Below, piece after piece: positions 8,183 to 17,961 of a stretch of DNA of 63,213 nucleotides. How positions within the stretch are numbered: position 1 is the first letter of the stretch; every line of letters starts with the position of its first letter. Made by a program: the position numbers and the translations under genes. Where the stretch lies: positions 1-63,213 of the forward strand of contig CACAKN010000005.1 of the NCBI GenBank assembly GCA_902533075.1, written 5' to 3'. The stretch is from an uncultured Pelagibacteraceae bacterium. GTDB lineage: Bacteria > Pseudomonadota > Alphaproteobacteria > Pelagibacterales > Pelagibacteraceae. The notes beneath the pieces are model-generated. The model did not search any database. It was not told the DNA's origin and worked only from the letters and a program-made list of their open reading frames with translations.

Positions 8183-8956
8183 ATGAATATAAAAGTTGTT
8201 AATCAAACAAAAGATATTTCAAGAGTTATTATTAACGATCCAAAAACATATAACTCTTTATCTACAAGAAATCTTCTTGATTTAATAAAAGTTTTTAAAA
8301 AGTTAGATAATGATAAAAATATTAAAGTAATAATTCTTGAAGGTGCTGGAAAAGGATTTAGTGCTGGCCATAATTTAAAAGAGGTAAAAGCGTTAAAAAA
8401 AAAAGAAAAATTTCAAAAATTATTTAATTTGTGTTCAAAATTAATGATTCAAATCGTTGAAGGCAGAAAACCAGTAATCGCTAAAGTTCATGGTGCTGCT
8501 TATGCAGCTGGATGCCAATTAGTGGCAAGTTGTGATCTAGCTTTCAGTGAAAAAAATGCATTATTTGCAACACCTGGAGTAAATATAGGTTTGTTTTGTA
8601 GTACACCAATGGTGGCGGTGAGTAGAAAAATTAATAGAAAATCGATGATGAAAATGCTACTTACAGGTGATCCCATAAAAGCAAATTTTGCAAAAGAAAT
8701 TGGTTTAATAAATGACTGCTATTCTAAATCTAAATTAAATAATGAAGTTTTAAAAATAGCAAAAAAAATTGCCTCTAAGTCAAATCTTACAATTAAAATT
8801 GGCAAACAAACTTTTTATAAACAATTAGAAATGCCACTTAAAAAAGCTTATGTTTATACTAGCAAGATGATGACCATTAATATGATGGCACTAGATGCAA
8901 AAGAGGGTATTTCAGCATTTTTAGAGAAAAGAAAACCTCAATGGAAAAATAAATGA
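8183..8956 (+). CDS. Enoyl-CoA hydratase/isomerase family protein
   Basis: A 257-aa crotonase-fold protein. The oxyanion-hole segments are visible as EGAGKGFSAGHNLKE (about 53-67) and VHGAAYAAGCQLVASCDLAF (about 100-119). The second catalytic region (FATPGVNIGLFCSTPM) lacks the paired glutamates of classic hydratases, so the exact reaction (hydration, isomerisation or hydrolysis of an acyl-CoA) is open; ECHDC3-like annotation is possible. The TGA stop is embedded in ATGA with the next, decayed, small gene. Confidence 0.85.
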   Translation: MNIKVVNQTKDISRVIINDPKTYNSLSTRNLLDLIKVFKKLDNDKNIKVIILEGAGKGFSAGHNLKEVKALKKKEKFQKLFNLCSKLMIQIVEGRKPVIAKVHGAAYAAGCQLVASCDLAFSEKNALFATPGVNIGLFCSTPMVAVSRKINRKSMMKMLLTGDPIKANFAKEIGLINDCYSKSKLNNEVLKIAKKIASKSNLTIKIGKQTFYKQLEMPLKKAYVYTSKMMTINMMALDAKEGISAFLEKRKPQWKNK

Positions 8957-9138
8957 CAATTAAAAATAGTTTAATTATCATTTTAATTATTGTATGACTT
9001 TATGTAGTTTTGGATTTTAGAGATCATAATTTCAAAAGAGCTATTGATGCCTGTGTTGCAGGAAGTCAAAAATTAGAAAAACCAATGACGATTGATGAAG
9101 CGAAAAAATTTTGTGCAGCAAAAATTAAAAATAATTAA
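8953..9138 (+). pseudogene. Small single-TM membrane protein interrupted by an in-frame TGA
   Basis: An ATG overlapping the crotonase stop (ATGA) opens a 61-codon frame broken only at codon 15 (8995-8997, TGA). Read through as Trp it gives a tidy small protein: hydrophobic MTIKNSLIIILIIV, then LYVVLDFRDHNFKRAIDA and a soluble tail with two cysteines ending FCAAKIKNN, followed by TAA and, two bases later, the next gene. The tight packing on both sides and the preserved frame suggest a real gene hit by a recent TGG to TGA change or a base error. Internal initiation at the TTG of LDFRDHN would lose the membrane segment. Confidence 0.6.
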
Positions 9139-9140
9139 TA

Positions 9141-9575
9141 ATGATTGATACTAAAGATATTCTTTCAAAATATAGAAATATTGCAATGATAGGTATAAGT
9201 AATGATCCAACAAAAGCTTCAACTATTGTTATGAAATATATGAAAAAATATGGATTTAAAATCTATCCAGTAAATCCTAAAGCCGAAGATCAGAAAATTT
9301 TAGGAGAAAAGGTATTTGAGAAAATAACAGATATAAAAGATTCAATTGACATAGTTAATGTTTTTAGACCATCAAAAGAAGCCCTAGATATTGCAAAAGA
9401 CGCAATTAATATTAGAGCAAAAGTATTATGGTTACAACTTGGCATTAAAAACGAAGAAGCTAAAAAAATTATTGAAGATAATAAAATGATATATGTAGAA
9501 GATAAGTGTACAAAAATGGAATATCAAAAACATTTTTTAAAAGTTCGTCAAGCATTTCCAGTTTTACAAAATTGA
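9141..9575 (+). CDS. CoA-binding domain protein (YccU-like)
   Basis: A 144-aa single Rossmann-type CoA-binding domain. The sequence shows IAMIGISNDPTKASTIVMKY (about 14-33), YPVNPKAEDQKILGEKVF (about 41-58) and a conserved cysteine in YVEDKCTKMEYQK (about 118-130). This matches small CoA_binding proteins related to the N-terminal domain of succinyl-CoA synthetase alpha; the family's physiological role is poorly defined. It ends in TGA one base before the next gene, so they are co-transcribed. Confidence 0.9.
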   Translation: MIDTKDILSKYRNIAMIGISNDPTKASTIVMKYMKKYGFKIYPVNPKAEDQKILGEKVFEKITDIKDSIDIVNVFRPSKEALDIAKDAINIRAKVLWLQLGIKNEEAKKIIEDNKMIYVEDKCTKMEYQKHFLKVRQAFPVLQN

Positions 9576-9576
9576 T

Positions 9577-10146
9577 ATGAAAAAAATATTTCTGATTTAT
9601 GGTCACTATAATGACAGTTCTTTCAATGCTGCAATAAGAGATACTTTTATTAAAACTGCAAAAGGAAAAGGACATATTGTTGACTCTGTTGATCTTTATA
9701 AAGAAAAATTTGATCCCGTTTTTGCTGGTGAAGAACCTGATGATATAGTTTTAGATCATAGAAAAAGAATAGAAACTTGTGATACTATTGTTTTAATTGC
9801 TCCAATTTGGAATTTTAGAATGCCTGCGATTGTTGAGGGATGGATAGATAAAGTTTTAGCGCCTCCTTGGGCATTTAGATTTAAACAGCTTTGGGGAAAT
9901 TATGGTTATCCAATCGGAAACCTAAATAACAAAAAAGCAATTATTTTTTGTACTTATGGCTCACCGCGTTTGGCTATAACTACTTTTTTTTTGAATTTAC
10001 CTATTAGAAGATTGAAAAGAGGAGTTTTTCATATGTGCGGCATTTATAATATCAATTATAGAAGATATTTTGCTGTACCATTTGTAAGTGATAAAAAAAG
10101 AGAAGAATTCCTTGCTGATGTTAAAAAAACTGCACTTAACGTTTAG
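9577..10146 (+). CDS. NAD(P)H dehydrogenase (quinone) / flavodoxin-fold oxidoreductase
   Basis: A 189-aa flavodoxin-like protein of the KefF/NQO1 family. The N-terminus KKIFLIYGHYNDSSFNAAI resembles the phosphate-binding loop of the family, and VLIAPIWNFRMPAIVEGWID (about 72-91) is the conserved FMN/FAD-side segment with the usual W-x-x-PA-x-x-K/E-x-WID. It would reduce quinones or similar acceptors with NAD(P)H. The C-terminal end overlaps the DUF4864 gene. Confidence 0.85.
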   Translation: MKKIFLIYGHYNDSSFNAAIRDTFIKTAKGKGHIVDSVDLYKEKFDPVFAGEEPDDIVLDHRKRIETCDTIVLIAPIWNFRMPAIVEGWIDKVLAPPWAFRFKQLWGNYGYPIGNLNNKKAIIFCTYGSPRLAITTFFLNLPIRRLKRGVFHMCGIYNINYRRYFAVPFVSDKKREEFLADVKKTALNV

Positions 10147-10591
10147 TGTTTTTTTATTATTTTTAACAAACATAACATCATCTTATGCAGATATAATAAT
10201 TCCAAATAATTCTATTTTACCGAGTGAAGTTATAAAGATTCAGTTATCTGGACTAATGAATAATGATAAAAATTTTAAAGATAGTGGAATTGAACAAACT
10301 TGGAATTTTGCACATCCAAATAATAAAAAAATTACAGGACCATTACCAAAATTTAAAATGATGATTAAAGGTAATTCTTATCAAATGCTCTTAAACCACT
10401 TAAGCCACACAGTTACAAAAGTTGGGAGTGGAGACAAATGGGCACAATTTGAGGTTATAATTTTAGATAAAGATAAAATTTATCACAAGTTCAACTGGCA
10501 AGTTGAAAAATATACTAAGGAAGGGCCTTTAAAAGACTGCTGGTTGACTACAATGGTCTCGAGTCCAATTCCACTAGGAAGCTCTATTTGA
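10118..10591 (+). CDS. DUF4864 family secreted protein
   Basis: From the ATG at 10118 the 157-aa product has a clean Sec signal peptide (KK, LTFSVFLLFLTNITSSYA, cleavage before DIIIP). A GTG at 10088 would add ten charged residues and hide the signal, so the internal start is preferred although it overlaps the flavoprotein gene by 29 bases. The mature part (VIKIQLSGLMNNDKNF, then FAHPNNKKITGPLPKFKMMI) fits DUF4864, an NTF2-like fold of unknown function, in the periplasm. It ends in TGA before the DMGDH promoter region. Confidence 0.75.
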   Translation: MLKKLHLTFSVFLLFLTNITSSYADIIIPNNSILPSEVIKIQLSGLMNNDKNFKDSGIEQTWNFAHPNNKKITGPLPKFKMMIKGNSYQMLLNHLSHTVTKVGSGDKWAQFEVIILDKDKIYHKFNWQVEKYTKEGPLKDCWLTTMVSSPIPLGSSI

Positions 10592-10647
10592 CAAACCATA
10601 TTACAATTTTGTTTCGTTATGAATGAAAATTTAGTAGGAATCGCTTA

Positions 10648-13080
10648 ATGAAATCTAAAACAAAAGTAGTTGTTGTTGGCGGTGGGGTTGTTGGAGTAAG
10701 TGCACTTTATCATTTGGCCAAAAAGGGATGGTCAGATGTTGTTCTTATTGAAAGAAAAGAATTAACATCAGGTTCAACTTGGCATGCAGCAGGATTATTA
10801 CCGTTATTCAATATGAGTTATTCAGTAGGACAACTTCATAAATATGCAGTTGATCTTTATAAAAAATTAGAAGAAGAGACAGGAAAAAATGTAGGTTTCA
10901 GTGTCGTATCAAATATCCGTTTAGCAAGCACAAAAGATAGAATGGATGAGTACCATCAATATGCAGGTGTAGCTAAAACAATTGGAGTCGACGTAAAATT
11001 TTTAACACCTCAACAAGTAAAAGAAATTTGGCCTTTATGTCATACAGATGATTTAGTTGGGGCTATTCAACATCCTGAGGATGGATATATTCAACCTGCA
11101 GATTTAACTCAAGCACTTGCAACAGGTGCAAGAAATATGGGAGCTGAAATTTATAGAAATACAACTGTTTTATTTATGAAGCAGTCTAATAATGGTTGGA
11201 TTGTTGAAACAGATAAGGGTTCGATTGAATGTGAACATGTAATTTCTTGTTCAGGAAATTTTGCAAGGCAAACTGGAGAGATGGTAGGATTAGATATTCC
11301 AGTTATTCCTGTTGAGCATCAGTATATAGTAACAGAACCACATCCAGAAATTCAAAAAAGAAAAAAAGAAGGTCTTCCTGAAATGGGAGTTTTAAGAGAT
11401 AGTGATAGTAGATGGTACATGAGAGAAGAAGCGGGTGGATTAATTTTAGGCCCCTACGAAGATGGTGCTCCAGCTTGCTATGTAGAGGGACCGTCAAAAA
11501 ATTCTGAATATGAATTATTCCAAGAAGATTTAGACAGACTTGCACCACATATTGAGGGAGCAATTCATCGTGTTCCTGCTTTTGGAGAAGTAGGTGTTAA
11601 AAAAGTTTATAATGGTGCAATTTGCTACACTCCTGACGGAAATCCTATAGTTGGCCCAGCTTGGGGATTAAAAAATTTTTGGATTAATGAAGGACATAGT
11701 TTCGGAATAACAGCAGCAGGTGGTGCTGGTTGGCAATTAGCAGAATGGATTGTTGATGGTGAACCAACAATTGATATGCTGGGTGTAGAACCGAGACGAT
11801 ATGGAAATTATGCTACTAAATCTTACTTAAAAGCAAAGAATGAAGAAGCTTATAGTCATGTTTTTATTGTTCATTATCCTGATGAAGAAAGACCAGCTGC
11901 TAGACCTTTAAGAACTTCCCCATGCTACGAAAGAATGAAAAATCTAGGTGCTGTCTTTGGACAAAAATTTGGTTGGGAAAGACCAAATTTTTTTGCAACT
12001 GACGGGATGGAACAAAAAGATGATTGGTCTTTTAGAAGATCAAAATGGTTTGAAGCAATTAAGAAAGAATGTAAAAATGTTAAAGAGAATGTAGGTCTTT
12101 TGGATATGACGGCATTTGCAAAATGTAGAATTAAAGGTCCAAAGGCAGAGGAATTTTTAGATTATTTGGTTGCAAACAAACTGCCAAAAAAAATTGGTAG
12201 AATTAATCTTTGTCATGCACTTAATACTAAAGGTGGAGTTCACTCTGAATTTACAATAATGAAAGAGTCGGAAAATAGTTATTATCTTGTTTCTGCAGGC
12301 GCTAATTTAAGATTAGATCATGATTGGATACAAAAATGGATGCCAACAGATGGTTCTGTAATATTTGAGGATCTTACTAATAGCACAGGTGTATTGGTTG
12401 TAGCTGGTCCTAAATCCAGAGAACTTTTACAAAAAGTTTCTACAGATGATTTTACAAATGACAATTTTAAATGGTTAACTGCAAAAAATGTAAATGTAGG
12501 CTACGCTCCAGTTAATGCAATGAGAGTAAATTTTGTAGGAGAATTAGGTTGGGAATTACATCATCCAATTGAGTATCAAAACCATATTTTTGACAAATTA
12601 ATGGACGCAGGAAAAGATCTTGGAATTAAACCTTTTGGTATAAGAGCGATGAATAGTTTAAGAGTAGAAAAATCTTACAAGCTAGTAGGAACAGAACTAT
12701 CAATAGAATACTCTCCTTATGAATCTGGTTTAGATAGATTCATACATCCAAACAAAGGAAATTTTATTGGACTTGATGCTTTAAATAAATGGAGAGAGAA
12801 AGGTTTCACAAATAAATTAGTCACACTTGAGGTTCATAACACAACAGACTCAGACGTACTTGGAAATAACCCAATTTATAAAGATGACAAAGTTGTTGGC
12901 AGAGCTACTGGTGGTGAGTATGGTTTTAGATTAGATAAATCAATCGCCCTAGCAATGGTGAAACCAGATTTAGCCAATGTTGGAGAAAAACTTAAAGTTG
13001 ATATATTAGGAAAAATGTATGAGGCTACAATTCTTGAGGAAAGTCCATATGATGTTGAAAATAAATTATTGAGAGCTTAA
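10648..13080 (+). CDS. Dimethylglycine/sarcosine dehydrogenase-type FAD-GcvT fusion protein
   Basis: An 810-aa two-part enzyme. The N-terminal FAD (DAO-type) half opens with [18 protein letters not shown] (about 7-24) and carries [11 protein letters not shown] (about 42-52), whose histidine is the covalent FAD site in DMGDH. The C-terminal half (about 440-800) is a GcvT-like THF-binding domain. Such enzymes oxidatively demethylate dimethylglycine or sarcosine, pass the methyl group to THF as methylene-THF and give electrons to ETF. The following genes encode exactly ETF-beta, ETF-alpha and ETF-QO, the first by a TAATG overlap. Which N-methyl substrate is used cannot be told from sequence. Confidence 0.92.
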   Translation: MKSKTKVVVVGGGVVGVSALYHLAKKGWSDVVLIERKELTSGSTWHAAGLLPLFNMSYSVGQLHKYAVDLYKKLEEETGKNVGFSVVSNIRLASTKDRMDEYHQYAGVAKTIGVDVKFLTPQQVKEIWPLCHTDDLVGAIQHPEDGYIQPADLTQALATGARNMGAEIYRNTTVLFMKQSNNGWIVETDKGSIECEHVISCSGNFARQTGEMVGLDIPVIPVEHQYIVTEPHPEIQKRKKEGLPEMGVLRDSDSRWYMREEAGGLILGPYEDGAPACYVEGPSKNSEYELFQEDLDRLAPHIEGAIHRVPAFGEVGVKKVYNGAICYTPDGNPIVGPAWGLKNFWINEGHSFGITAAGGAGWQLAEWIVDGEPTIDMLGVEPRRYGNYATKSYLKAKNEEAYSHVFIVHYPDEERPAARPLRTSPCYERMKNLGAVFGQKFGWERPNFFATDGMEQKDDWSFRRSKWFEAIKKECKNVKENVGLLDMTAFAKCRIKGPKAEEFLDYLVANKLPKKIGRINLCHALNTKGGVHSEFTIMKESENSYYLVSAGANLRLDHDWIQKWMPTDGSVIFEDLTNSTGVLVVAGPKSRELLQKVSTDDFTNDNFKWLTAKNVNVGYAPVNAMRVNFVGELGWELHHPIEYQNHIFDKLMDAGKDLGIKPFGIRAMNSLRVEKSYKLVGTELSIEYSPYESGLDRFIHPNKGNFIGLDALNKWREKGFTNKLVTLEVHNTTDSDVLGNNPIYKDDKVVGRATGGEYGFRLDKSIALAMVKPDLANVGEKLKVDILGKMYEATILEESPYDVENKLLRA

Positions 13081-13829
13081 TGAAAATCCTTGTCGCAGTA
13101 AAAAGAGTAATTGATTACAATGTTCAGATAAGAGTGAAAGAAGATGGGACAGGTATTGTTACAGACAATGTAAAAATGTCAACTAATCCACCGGATGATA
13201 ATGCGATTGAAGAAGCGGTAAAAATAAAAGAATCTGGAAAAGCAACTGAAGTAGTAGCCGTATCAGTGGGTGAGGAAAAAGCTCAAGAAACTGTCCGAAA
13301 AGCACTAGCAGTTGGTGCCGACAGAGGAATATTGGTTAAAGTTGAGGGGATAATTGAACCTTTAGCGGTCTCAAAAATTTTACAGAAGATTGTTGATAAA
13401 GAAAAACCTGACTTGGTATTTATGGGCAAACAAGCTATTGATGACGATTGTAATCAAACGGGACAAATGTTGGCTGCATTATTAAATTGGCCACAAGCCA
13501 CCTTCGCATCAAAAATTGAGGTAAAAGATAAAACACTAGAGGTTACAAGAGAAGTAGATGAAGGCTTGGAAACAATTGAAGTAAATTTACCAGCAATTGT
13601 AACATGTGACTTGAGGTTAAATGAACCAAGATATGCATCTCTGCCAAATATCATGAAAGCCAAAAAAAAGCCAATTGAGCAAATAAATGCTTCTGATTTA
13701 GGTATTGATACAAAACCTAGAATTGAGCAAATAAAAGTGGAAGAACCACCAAAAAGAAAAGCAGGGATTAAAGTCGCAAGTGTTGAAGAATTAGTTCAAA
13801 AACTAAAAAATGAGGCTAAAGTAATATAA
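13080..13829 (+). CDS. etfB: Electron transfer flavoprotein beta subunit
   Basis: A 249-aa EtfB with the start [20 protein letters not shown] and the conserved [28 protein letters not shown] segment (about 111-138; the AMP-binding region). The C-terminal ETF-beta arm is present. With EtfA it shuttles electrons from flavin dehydrogenases to ETF-QO. The start overlaps the DMGDH stop by one base (TAATG) and its own TAATG joins etfA, so the three are translated as a coupled set. Confidence 0.97.
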   Translation: MKILVAVKRVIDYNVQIRVKEDGTGIVTDNVKMSTNPPDDNAIEEAVKIKESGKATEVVAVSVGEEKAQETVRKALAVGADRGILVKVEGIIEPLAVSKILQKIVDKEKPDLVFMGKQAIDDDCNQTGQMLAALLNWPQATFASKIEVKDKTLEVTREVDEGLETIEVNLPAIVTCDLRLNEPRYASLPNIMKAKKKPIEQINASDLGIDTKPRIEQIKVEEPPKRKAGIKVASVEELVQKLKNEAKVI

Positions 13830-14782
13830 TGCCAGTTTTATTAATTGCAGAGCATAATAACAAAGAAGTAAAACCATTTACTTTTAATGCAATTTCTGCA
13901 GCATCTCAAATAAATGAGGACGTTCATGTTTTAGTGTTAGGTTCAAATTCAGACCCTGTTGCTAAATCTATATCTGAATGTTCAAATGTAAAAAAAGTAA
14001 TACATATCAATAACGAACTTTACGACAATTATTTAGCTGAAAACTATACTTCAGCTATTATCAAAATTTCAGAGAATTATTCACATATTATTTGTTCAGC
14101 AAATACATTTGGTAAAAATCTAATGCCAAGAATTGCTGCTATATTAGACGTTTCACAGGTTAGCGATATCACAAAAGTCATTTCTGAAGATACTTTTATA
14201 AGACCAATTTATGCAGGAAATGCATTTGCAACAGTTAAAAGTAATGACAAAATAAAGTGCGTTACAATTAGACCTACTTCATTTGATCCAGCACCATCTT
14301 CAGGAGGTTCTGCTGAAATTGAAAATGGTGAACCAGGAGATGCTTCAGAGTTATCTAAATTTATAAAAAAGGAAGAAATAAAATCAGATAGACCTGAATT
14401 AGGAACTGCTAGAGTTGTAGTTTCAGGTGGAAGAGGTATGCAAAGTGGAGAAAATTTTAAATTGATAACTGCAGTCGCAGATAAATTAAATGCTGCTATA
14501 GGAGCATCTAGAGCAGCTGTGGACGCAGGTTATATAACAAACGATCATCAAGTAGGTCAAACAGGAAAAGTAGTCGTTCCTGATCTATATATTGCTGTTG
14601 GAATTTCAGGGGCAATTCAACATTTGGCAGGAATGAAAGAAAGTAAAGTTATTGTGGCCATTAATAAGGATGGTGAAGCTCCAATTTTTAGTGTTGCTGA
14701 TTATGGTTTAGAAGCTGATCTTTTTGATGCATTACCTAAGTTCTTGGAAGAATTAAACAAATTAAACACTATACAAAAATAA
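13829..14782 (+). CDS. etfA: Electron transfer flavoprotein alpha subunit
   Basis: A 317-aa EtfA. The FAD-binding C-terminal domain is clear: RVVVSGGRGMQSGENFKLI (about 195-213), GASRAAVDAGYITNDHQVGQTGK (about 229-251), IAVGISGAIQHLAGMKES (about 259-276) and VIVAINKD. It forms the FAD-carrying heterodimer with EtfB. It sits between etfB (one-base overlap) and the ETF-QO gene (23 bases), completing the electron route from the dehydrogenase to ubiquinone. Confidence 0.97.
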   Translation: MPVLLIAEHNNKEVKPFTFNAISAASQINEDVHVLVLGSNSDPVAKSISECSNVKKVIHINNELYDNYLAENYTSAIIKISENYSHIICSANTFGKNLMPRIAAILDVSQVSDITKVISEDTFIRPIYAGNAFATVKSNDKIKCVTIRPTSFDPAPSSGGSAEIENGEPGDASELSKFIKKEEIKSDRPELGTARVVVSGGRGMQSGENFKLITAVADKLNAAIGASRAAVDAGYITNDHQVGQTGKVVVPDLYIAVGISGAIQHLAGMKESKVIVAINKDGEAPIFSVADYGLEADLFDALPKFLEELNKLNTIQK

Positions 14783-14805
14783 TAGAATCTGTAAAAAATT
14801 AAATT

Positions 14806-16425
14806 ATGTCCAGAGAGACAATGGAATATGATGTTGTAATAGTAGGTGGTGGACCATCAGGTTTAGCTACCGCTATTAGATTGAAACAATTAAATTCAAA
14901 ACTTAATGTTTGTTTGCTAGAAAAAGCATCTGAAATTGGTGCTCATATTTTGAGTGGTAATGTTTTTGAGACAAGAGCATTAGACGAATTGTTACCAAAT
15001 TGGAAAGAATTAAACTCTCCGATTAAAACTAAAGTAACAAAAGAGAAATTTTTATTTTTAGGAAAAACAAAATCTTTAAGTTGGCCGACTTGGTTGTTAC
15101 CATCTGTTCAAAAAAATCATAAAAATTATATAATTAGTCTTGCAAATTTATGTAGATGGCTCGCTGAACAAGCAGAAGCTTTGGGTGTTGAGATTTTTCC
15201 AGGATTTCCAGCTAGTGAAATTTTGTATAATGATGATGGCTCTGTAAAAGGTGTTGCTACTCAAGATATGGGTATTGATAAAGAAGGTAATAAAAAAGAT
15301 AGTTTTGAACCAGGTATCGACCTTATAGGTAAAGTTACAGTTTTTGCAGAGGGTTGTCGAGGCCATTTAGGAAAACAATTAATTAAAAAGTTTGATTTAG
15401 ATAAAGGCAAAAATCCACAACAGTATGGCATAGGTTTTAAAGAAATTTGGGAAATCGAGGAAAAAAATCATGAGGAAGGTTTAGTAATGCATACAGCTGG
15501 TTGGCCATTAGATAATAATACTTATGGTGGTAGTTTTATGTATCATGCAGAAAATAAACAAGTTTTTCTAGGTTATGTAATTGGTTTGGATTATAAAAAT
15601 CCTCACTTATCTCCATATGATGAATTTCAAAGGTTTAAAACTCATACCGATATAAAAAAAATAATTGAAGGTGGAAAAAGAATTTCATATGGAGCTAGAG
15701 CATTAATTGAAGGAGGTATACAAAGTCTTCCCAAAATGTTTATGCCAGGCGCATTATTAATTGGTTGTGATGCAGGTACCTTAAACATGCCAAAAATAAA
15801 AGGTTCTCATACAGCAATGAAAAGTGGAATAATAGCAGCAGAAACTATTAATGAACACATTATCTCAGGAAAAGAATTATCTATTTATGAAAAAAAATTT
15901 AAAGATAGTTGGTTATATAAAGAACTACATGAAGCAAGAAATGTTAAACCAAGTTTTAGTTGGGGATTGATTTTAGGTATAATATTTACAGGAATAGATC
16001 AAATTTTGTTTAGGGGTAAGTTACCATTTACATTAAAACATAAACACGCTGATCATGAAACTTTAAAACTTGCTAATGAAATGCCTAAAATAGAATATCC
16101 AAAACCTGATAATATAATTACGTTTGATAAAACTAGTTCAGTTTATTTAACAGGAACCAATCATGAAAATAATCAGCCAGTTCATCTTCAATTAAAGGAT
16201 CCAAATTTACCAATTAATTATACTTTAGAAAAATTTGATGAGCCCGCACAAAGATATTGTCCTGCTGGTGTTTATGAAGTTCAAAAAGAAAATAATGTTA
16301 ACAAGTTTGTAATAAATTCTCAAAACTGCATTCATTGCAAAACTTGTGACATTAAAGAACCATCTCAAAACATAATTTGGGTAACTCCAGAAGGTGGAGG
16401 CGGCCCAAAATATGGAAATATGTGA
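14806..16425 (+). CDS. Electron transfer flavoprotein-ubiquinone oxidoreductase
   Basis: A 539-aa ETF-QO. It begins with the FAD fold (YDVVIVGGGPSGLATAIRL, about 8-26) and the LLEKASEIGAHILSGNVFE stretch, has the middle membrane-associated region (SHTAMKSGIIAAE) and ends with the [4Fe-4S] ligands in YCPAGVYE and CIHCKTCDIKEPSQNIIW. It takes electrons from reduced ETF to the ubiquinone pool at the inner membrane. It ends immediately against the convergent DUF2237 gene (16425/16426) with no visible terminator. Confidence 0.96.
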   Translation: MSRETMEYDVVIVGGGPSGLATAIRLKQLNSKLNVCLLEKASEIGAHILSGNVFETRALDELLPNWKELNSPIKTKVTKEKFLFLGKTKSLSWPTWLLPSVQKNHKNYIISLANLCRWLAEQAEALGVEIFPGFPASEILYNDDGSVKGVATQDMGIDKEGNKKDSFEPGIDLIGKVTVFAEGCRGHLGKQLIKKFDLDKGKNPQQYGIGFKEIWEIEEKNHEEGLVMHTAGWPLDNNTYGGSFMYHAENKQVFLGYVIGLDYKNPHLSPYDEFQRFKTHTDIKKIIEGGKRISYGARALIEGGIQSLPKMFMPGALLIGCDAGTLNMPKIKGSHTAMKSGIIAAETINEHIISGKELSIYEKKFKDSWLYKELHEARNVKPSFSWGLILGIIFTGIDQILFRGKLPFTLKHKHADHETLKLANEMPKIEYPKPDNIITFDKTSSVYLTGTNHENNQPVHLQLKDPNLPINYTLEKFDEPAQRYCPAGVYEVQKENNVNKFVINSQNCIHCKTCDIKEPSQNIIWVTPEGGGGPKYGNM

Positions 16426-16800
16426 TTAAGATAAATCTATTGCAAATTTTTTCAATGTTTCTATTGGCAAAATTTTTAGAGTATTCTTGTGAGTCCTCTT
16501 AAGAAAAATTGGACAACCTTTTCCTGCCTCAACCGCTCTTGCATACCAAGTAGCACAAACACACCAGCCATCTCCATCTTTCAATCCAGGAAAACCAAAT
16601 TCAGGATGAGGTGTGATTAAATCATTACCTGCTTCTTTGCACCATTCTAAAAATTCATTTGTTACTTTAGCACAAACTGTATGAACCCCGTGATCATTTT
16701 CATCAGTATTACAACAACCATCTCTGTACCATCCTGTTAAAGGGTCTAAAGAACATTCCTCTAGATCTTCACCAAGAACATTTTTTTGTTTTTCATCCAT
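16426..16800 (-). CDS. DUF2237 family protein
   Basis: A 124-aa soluble protein matching DUF2237: NVLGEDLEECSLDPLTGWYRDGCC near the start, then HGVHTVCAKVTNEFLEW, and the WCVCATWYARAVEAG segment, with several conserved cysteines. Function unknown; the cysteines suggest metal or redox chemistry. It begins directly after the hisI stop (TAA then ATG), so it is co-transcribed with hisI. No signal peptide. Confidence 0.9.
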   Translation of the reverse strand: MDEKQKNVLGEDLEECSLDPLTGWYRDGCCNTDENDHGVHTVCAKVTNEFLEWCKEAGNDLITPHPEFGFPGLKDGDGWCVCATWYARAVEAGKGCPIFLKRTHKNTLKILPIETLKKFAIDLS

Positions 16801-17268
16801 TTAAATTTTAGTAGGGTTCGGTTGACCTTTGTATACTTTTTCTGGATCAAACTTCTTTTCTTTTTCTGTAAATTTCATTTCAATTTTTCTTCCATTCTCA
16901 ATTGGTCCAAGTGGTATTGTTCTATAGAAACATGAACGATAACCAACATGACAGCTTGATCCGTTACCAATATCGACAGTTATCCACAAAGAATCTTGAT
17001 CATCGTCAATCCTAATTTCATTTACTTTTTGAACAAAGCCGCTAGTTTTTCCCTTATGCCAAATGGCATTTCTTGATCTACTGAAATAATGAGCCTCTTT
17101 AGTTTCTATTGTTTTTTTTAAAGCTTCGGTATTCATGTAGCCATGCATAAGAATTTCTTTAGTTTTTGAGCACATTGTAATGACTGGTATTAGCCCGTCA
17201 TTGTCAAATTTTGGGGACAAAAGATTACCTTCTTCAATTTCAAGCACATTCTCTCTTTTTTTGAACAT
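16801..17268 (-). CDS. hisI: Phosphoribosyl-AMP cyclohydrolase
   Basis: A 155-aa HisI without the HisE pyrophosphohydrolase domain. It opens the purine ring of PR-AMP in histidine synthesis. Conserved pieces: GLIPVITMCSKTKEILMHGYMN (about 25-46), HYFSRSRNAIWHKGKTSG (about 61-78) and the metal/cysteine site GNGSSCHVGYRSCFYR (about 101-116). It is divergent from folE across a 77-base AT-rich gap that must hold both promoters. Confidence 0.95.
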   Translation of the reverse strand: MFKKRENVLEIEEGNLLSPKFDNDGLIPVITMCSKTKEILMHGYMNTEALKKTIETKEAHYFSRSRNAIWHKGKTSGFVQKVNEIRIDDDQDSLWITVDIGNGSSCHVGYRSCFYRTIPLGPIENGRKIEMKFTEKEKKFDPEKVYKGQPNPTKI

Positions 17269-17345
17269 AATAAGTGACTATGTAGCACATATAAGTATAT
17301 TTTAAATATTTTAAAATTGTTAATTTACGGGTATAAAACACCGCG

Positions 17346-17960
17346 ATGAAACTAGTAAAAGAGACAAACACTAATCAAGAAATAAAAAAAATTTCTGACA
17401 AAGAGGCTGAAGAAGCTTTTAGAACAATCTTAGCATGGATGGGGGAAGATCCAGCAAGAGAAGGCTTATTAGAAACTCCAAAAAGAGTTGTCAAAGCTTT
17501 TAAAGAATATTTTAAGGGATATAAGGAAGATCCTAATCAAATTTTAGATAAAACTTTTGGAGATGTGGAAGGTTATGATGATATGGTTGTACAAAAAAAC
17601 ATATCTGTGCAAAGCCATTGCGAACATCACATGGCACCAATTATTGGAAAAGCACACGTAGCTTACATTCCAAAAGATAGAGTCGTTGGTTTAAGTAAAT
17701 TAGCTAGAGTGGTTGAAGTATTTTCTAAAAGATTGCAGACACAAGAGAGACTTACCATGCAAATTGCGAATACACTAATGGAGTCTTTAGATGCTAAAGG
17801 AGTTGCCGTAACAATAGACTCTACTCATCAATGTATGACAATGAGGGGTATTAAAAAAGAGCAAGCTTCAACAGTTACAAACTATTACTTAGGTCAATTT
17901 AAAGAGGATCTTAGTTATCAAAATAGATATTTAAGATTTATTAGTATAGCAAAAGATTAA
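17346..17960 (+). CDS. folE: GTP cyclohydrolase I
   Basis: A 204-aa FolE, the first step of tetrahydrofolate synthesis. Zinc-site and active-site motifs are visible: SHCEHHMAPIIGKAHVAYIP (about 90-109), VGLSKLARVVEVFSKRLQTQERL (about 114-136) and HQCMTMRGIKKEQASTVT (about 161-178), containing the second zinc cysteine. The long charged N-terminus is ordinary for the family. It lies one base before the AcuI-type gene. Folate supply fits the THF-based methyl oxidation encoded nearby. Confidence 0.97.
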   Translation: MKLVKETNTNQEIKKISDKEAEEAFRTILAWMGEDPAREGLLETPKRVVKAFKEYFKGYKEDPNQILDKTFGDVEGYDDMVVQKNISVQSHCEHHMAPIIGKAHVAYIPKDRVVGLSKLARVVEVFSKRLQTQERLTMQIANTLMESLDAKGVAVTIDSTHQCMTMRGIKKEQASTVTNYYLGQFKEDLSYQNRYLRFISIAKD

Positions 17961-17961
17961 A

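Noticed and set aside
8995..8997. In-frame TGA read as Trp, implying an altered genetic code
   Set aside because: Several intact genes end in TGA (for example at 3190-3192, 8954-8956, 9573-9575, 16423-16425) and TGG is used for Trp throughout, so the code is standard; the site is a nonsense change or error.
10088..10117. GTG start for the DUF4864 protein
   Set aside because: It would place ten charged residues ahead of a good signal peptide; ATG 10118 gives a normal Sec signal.
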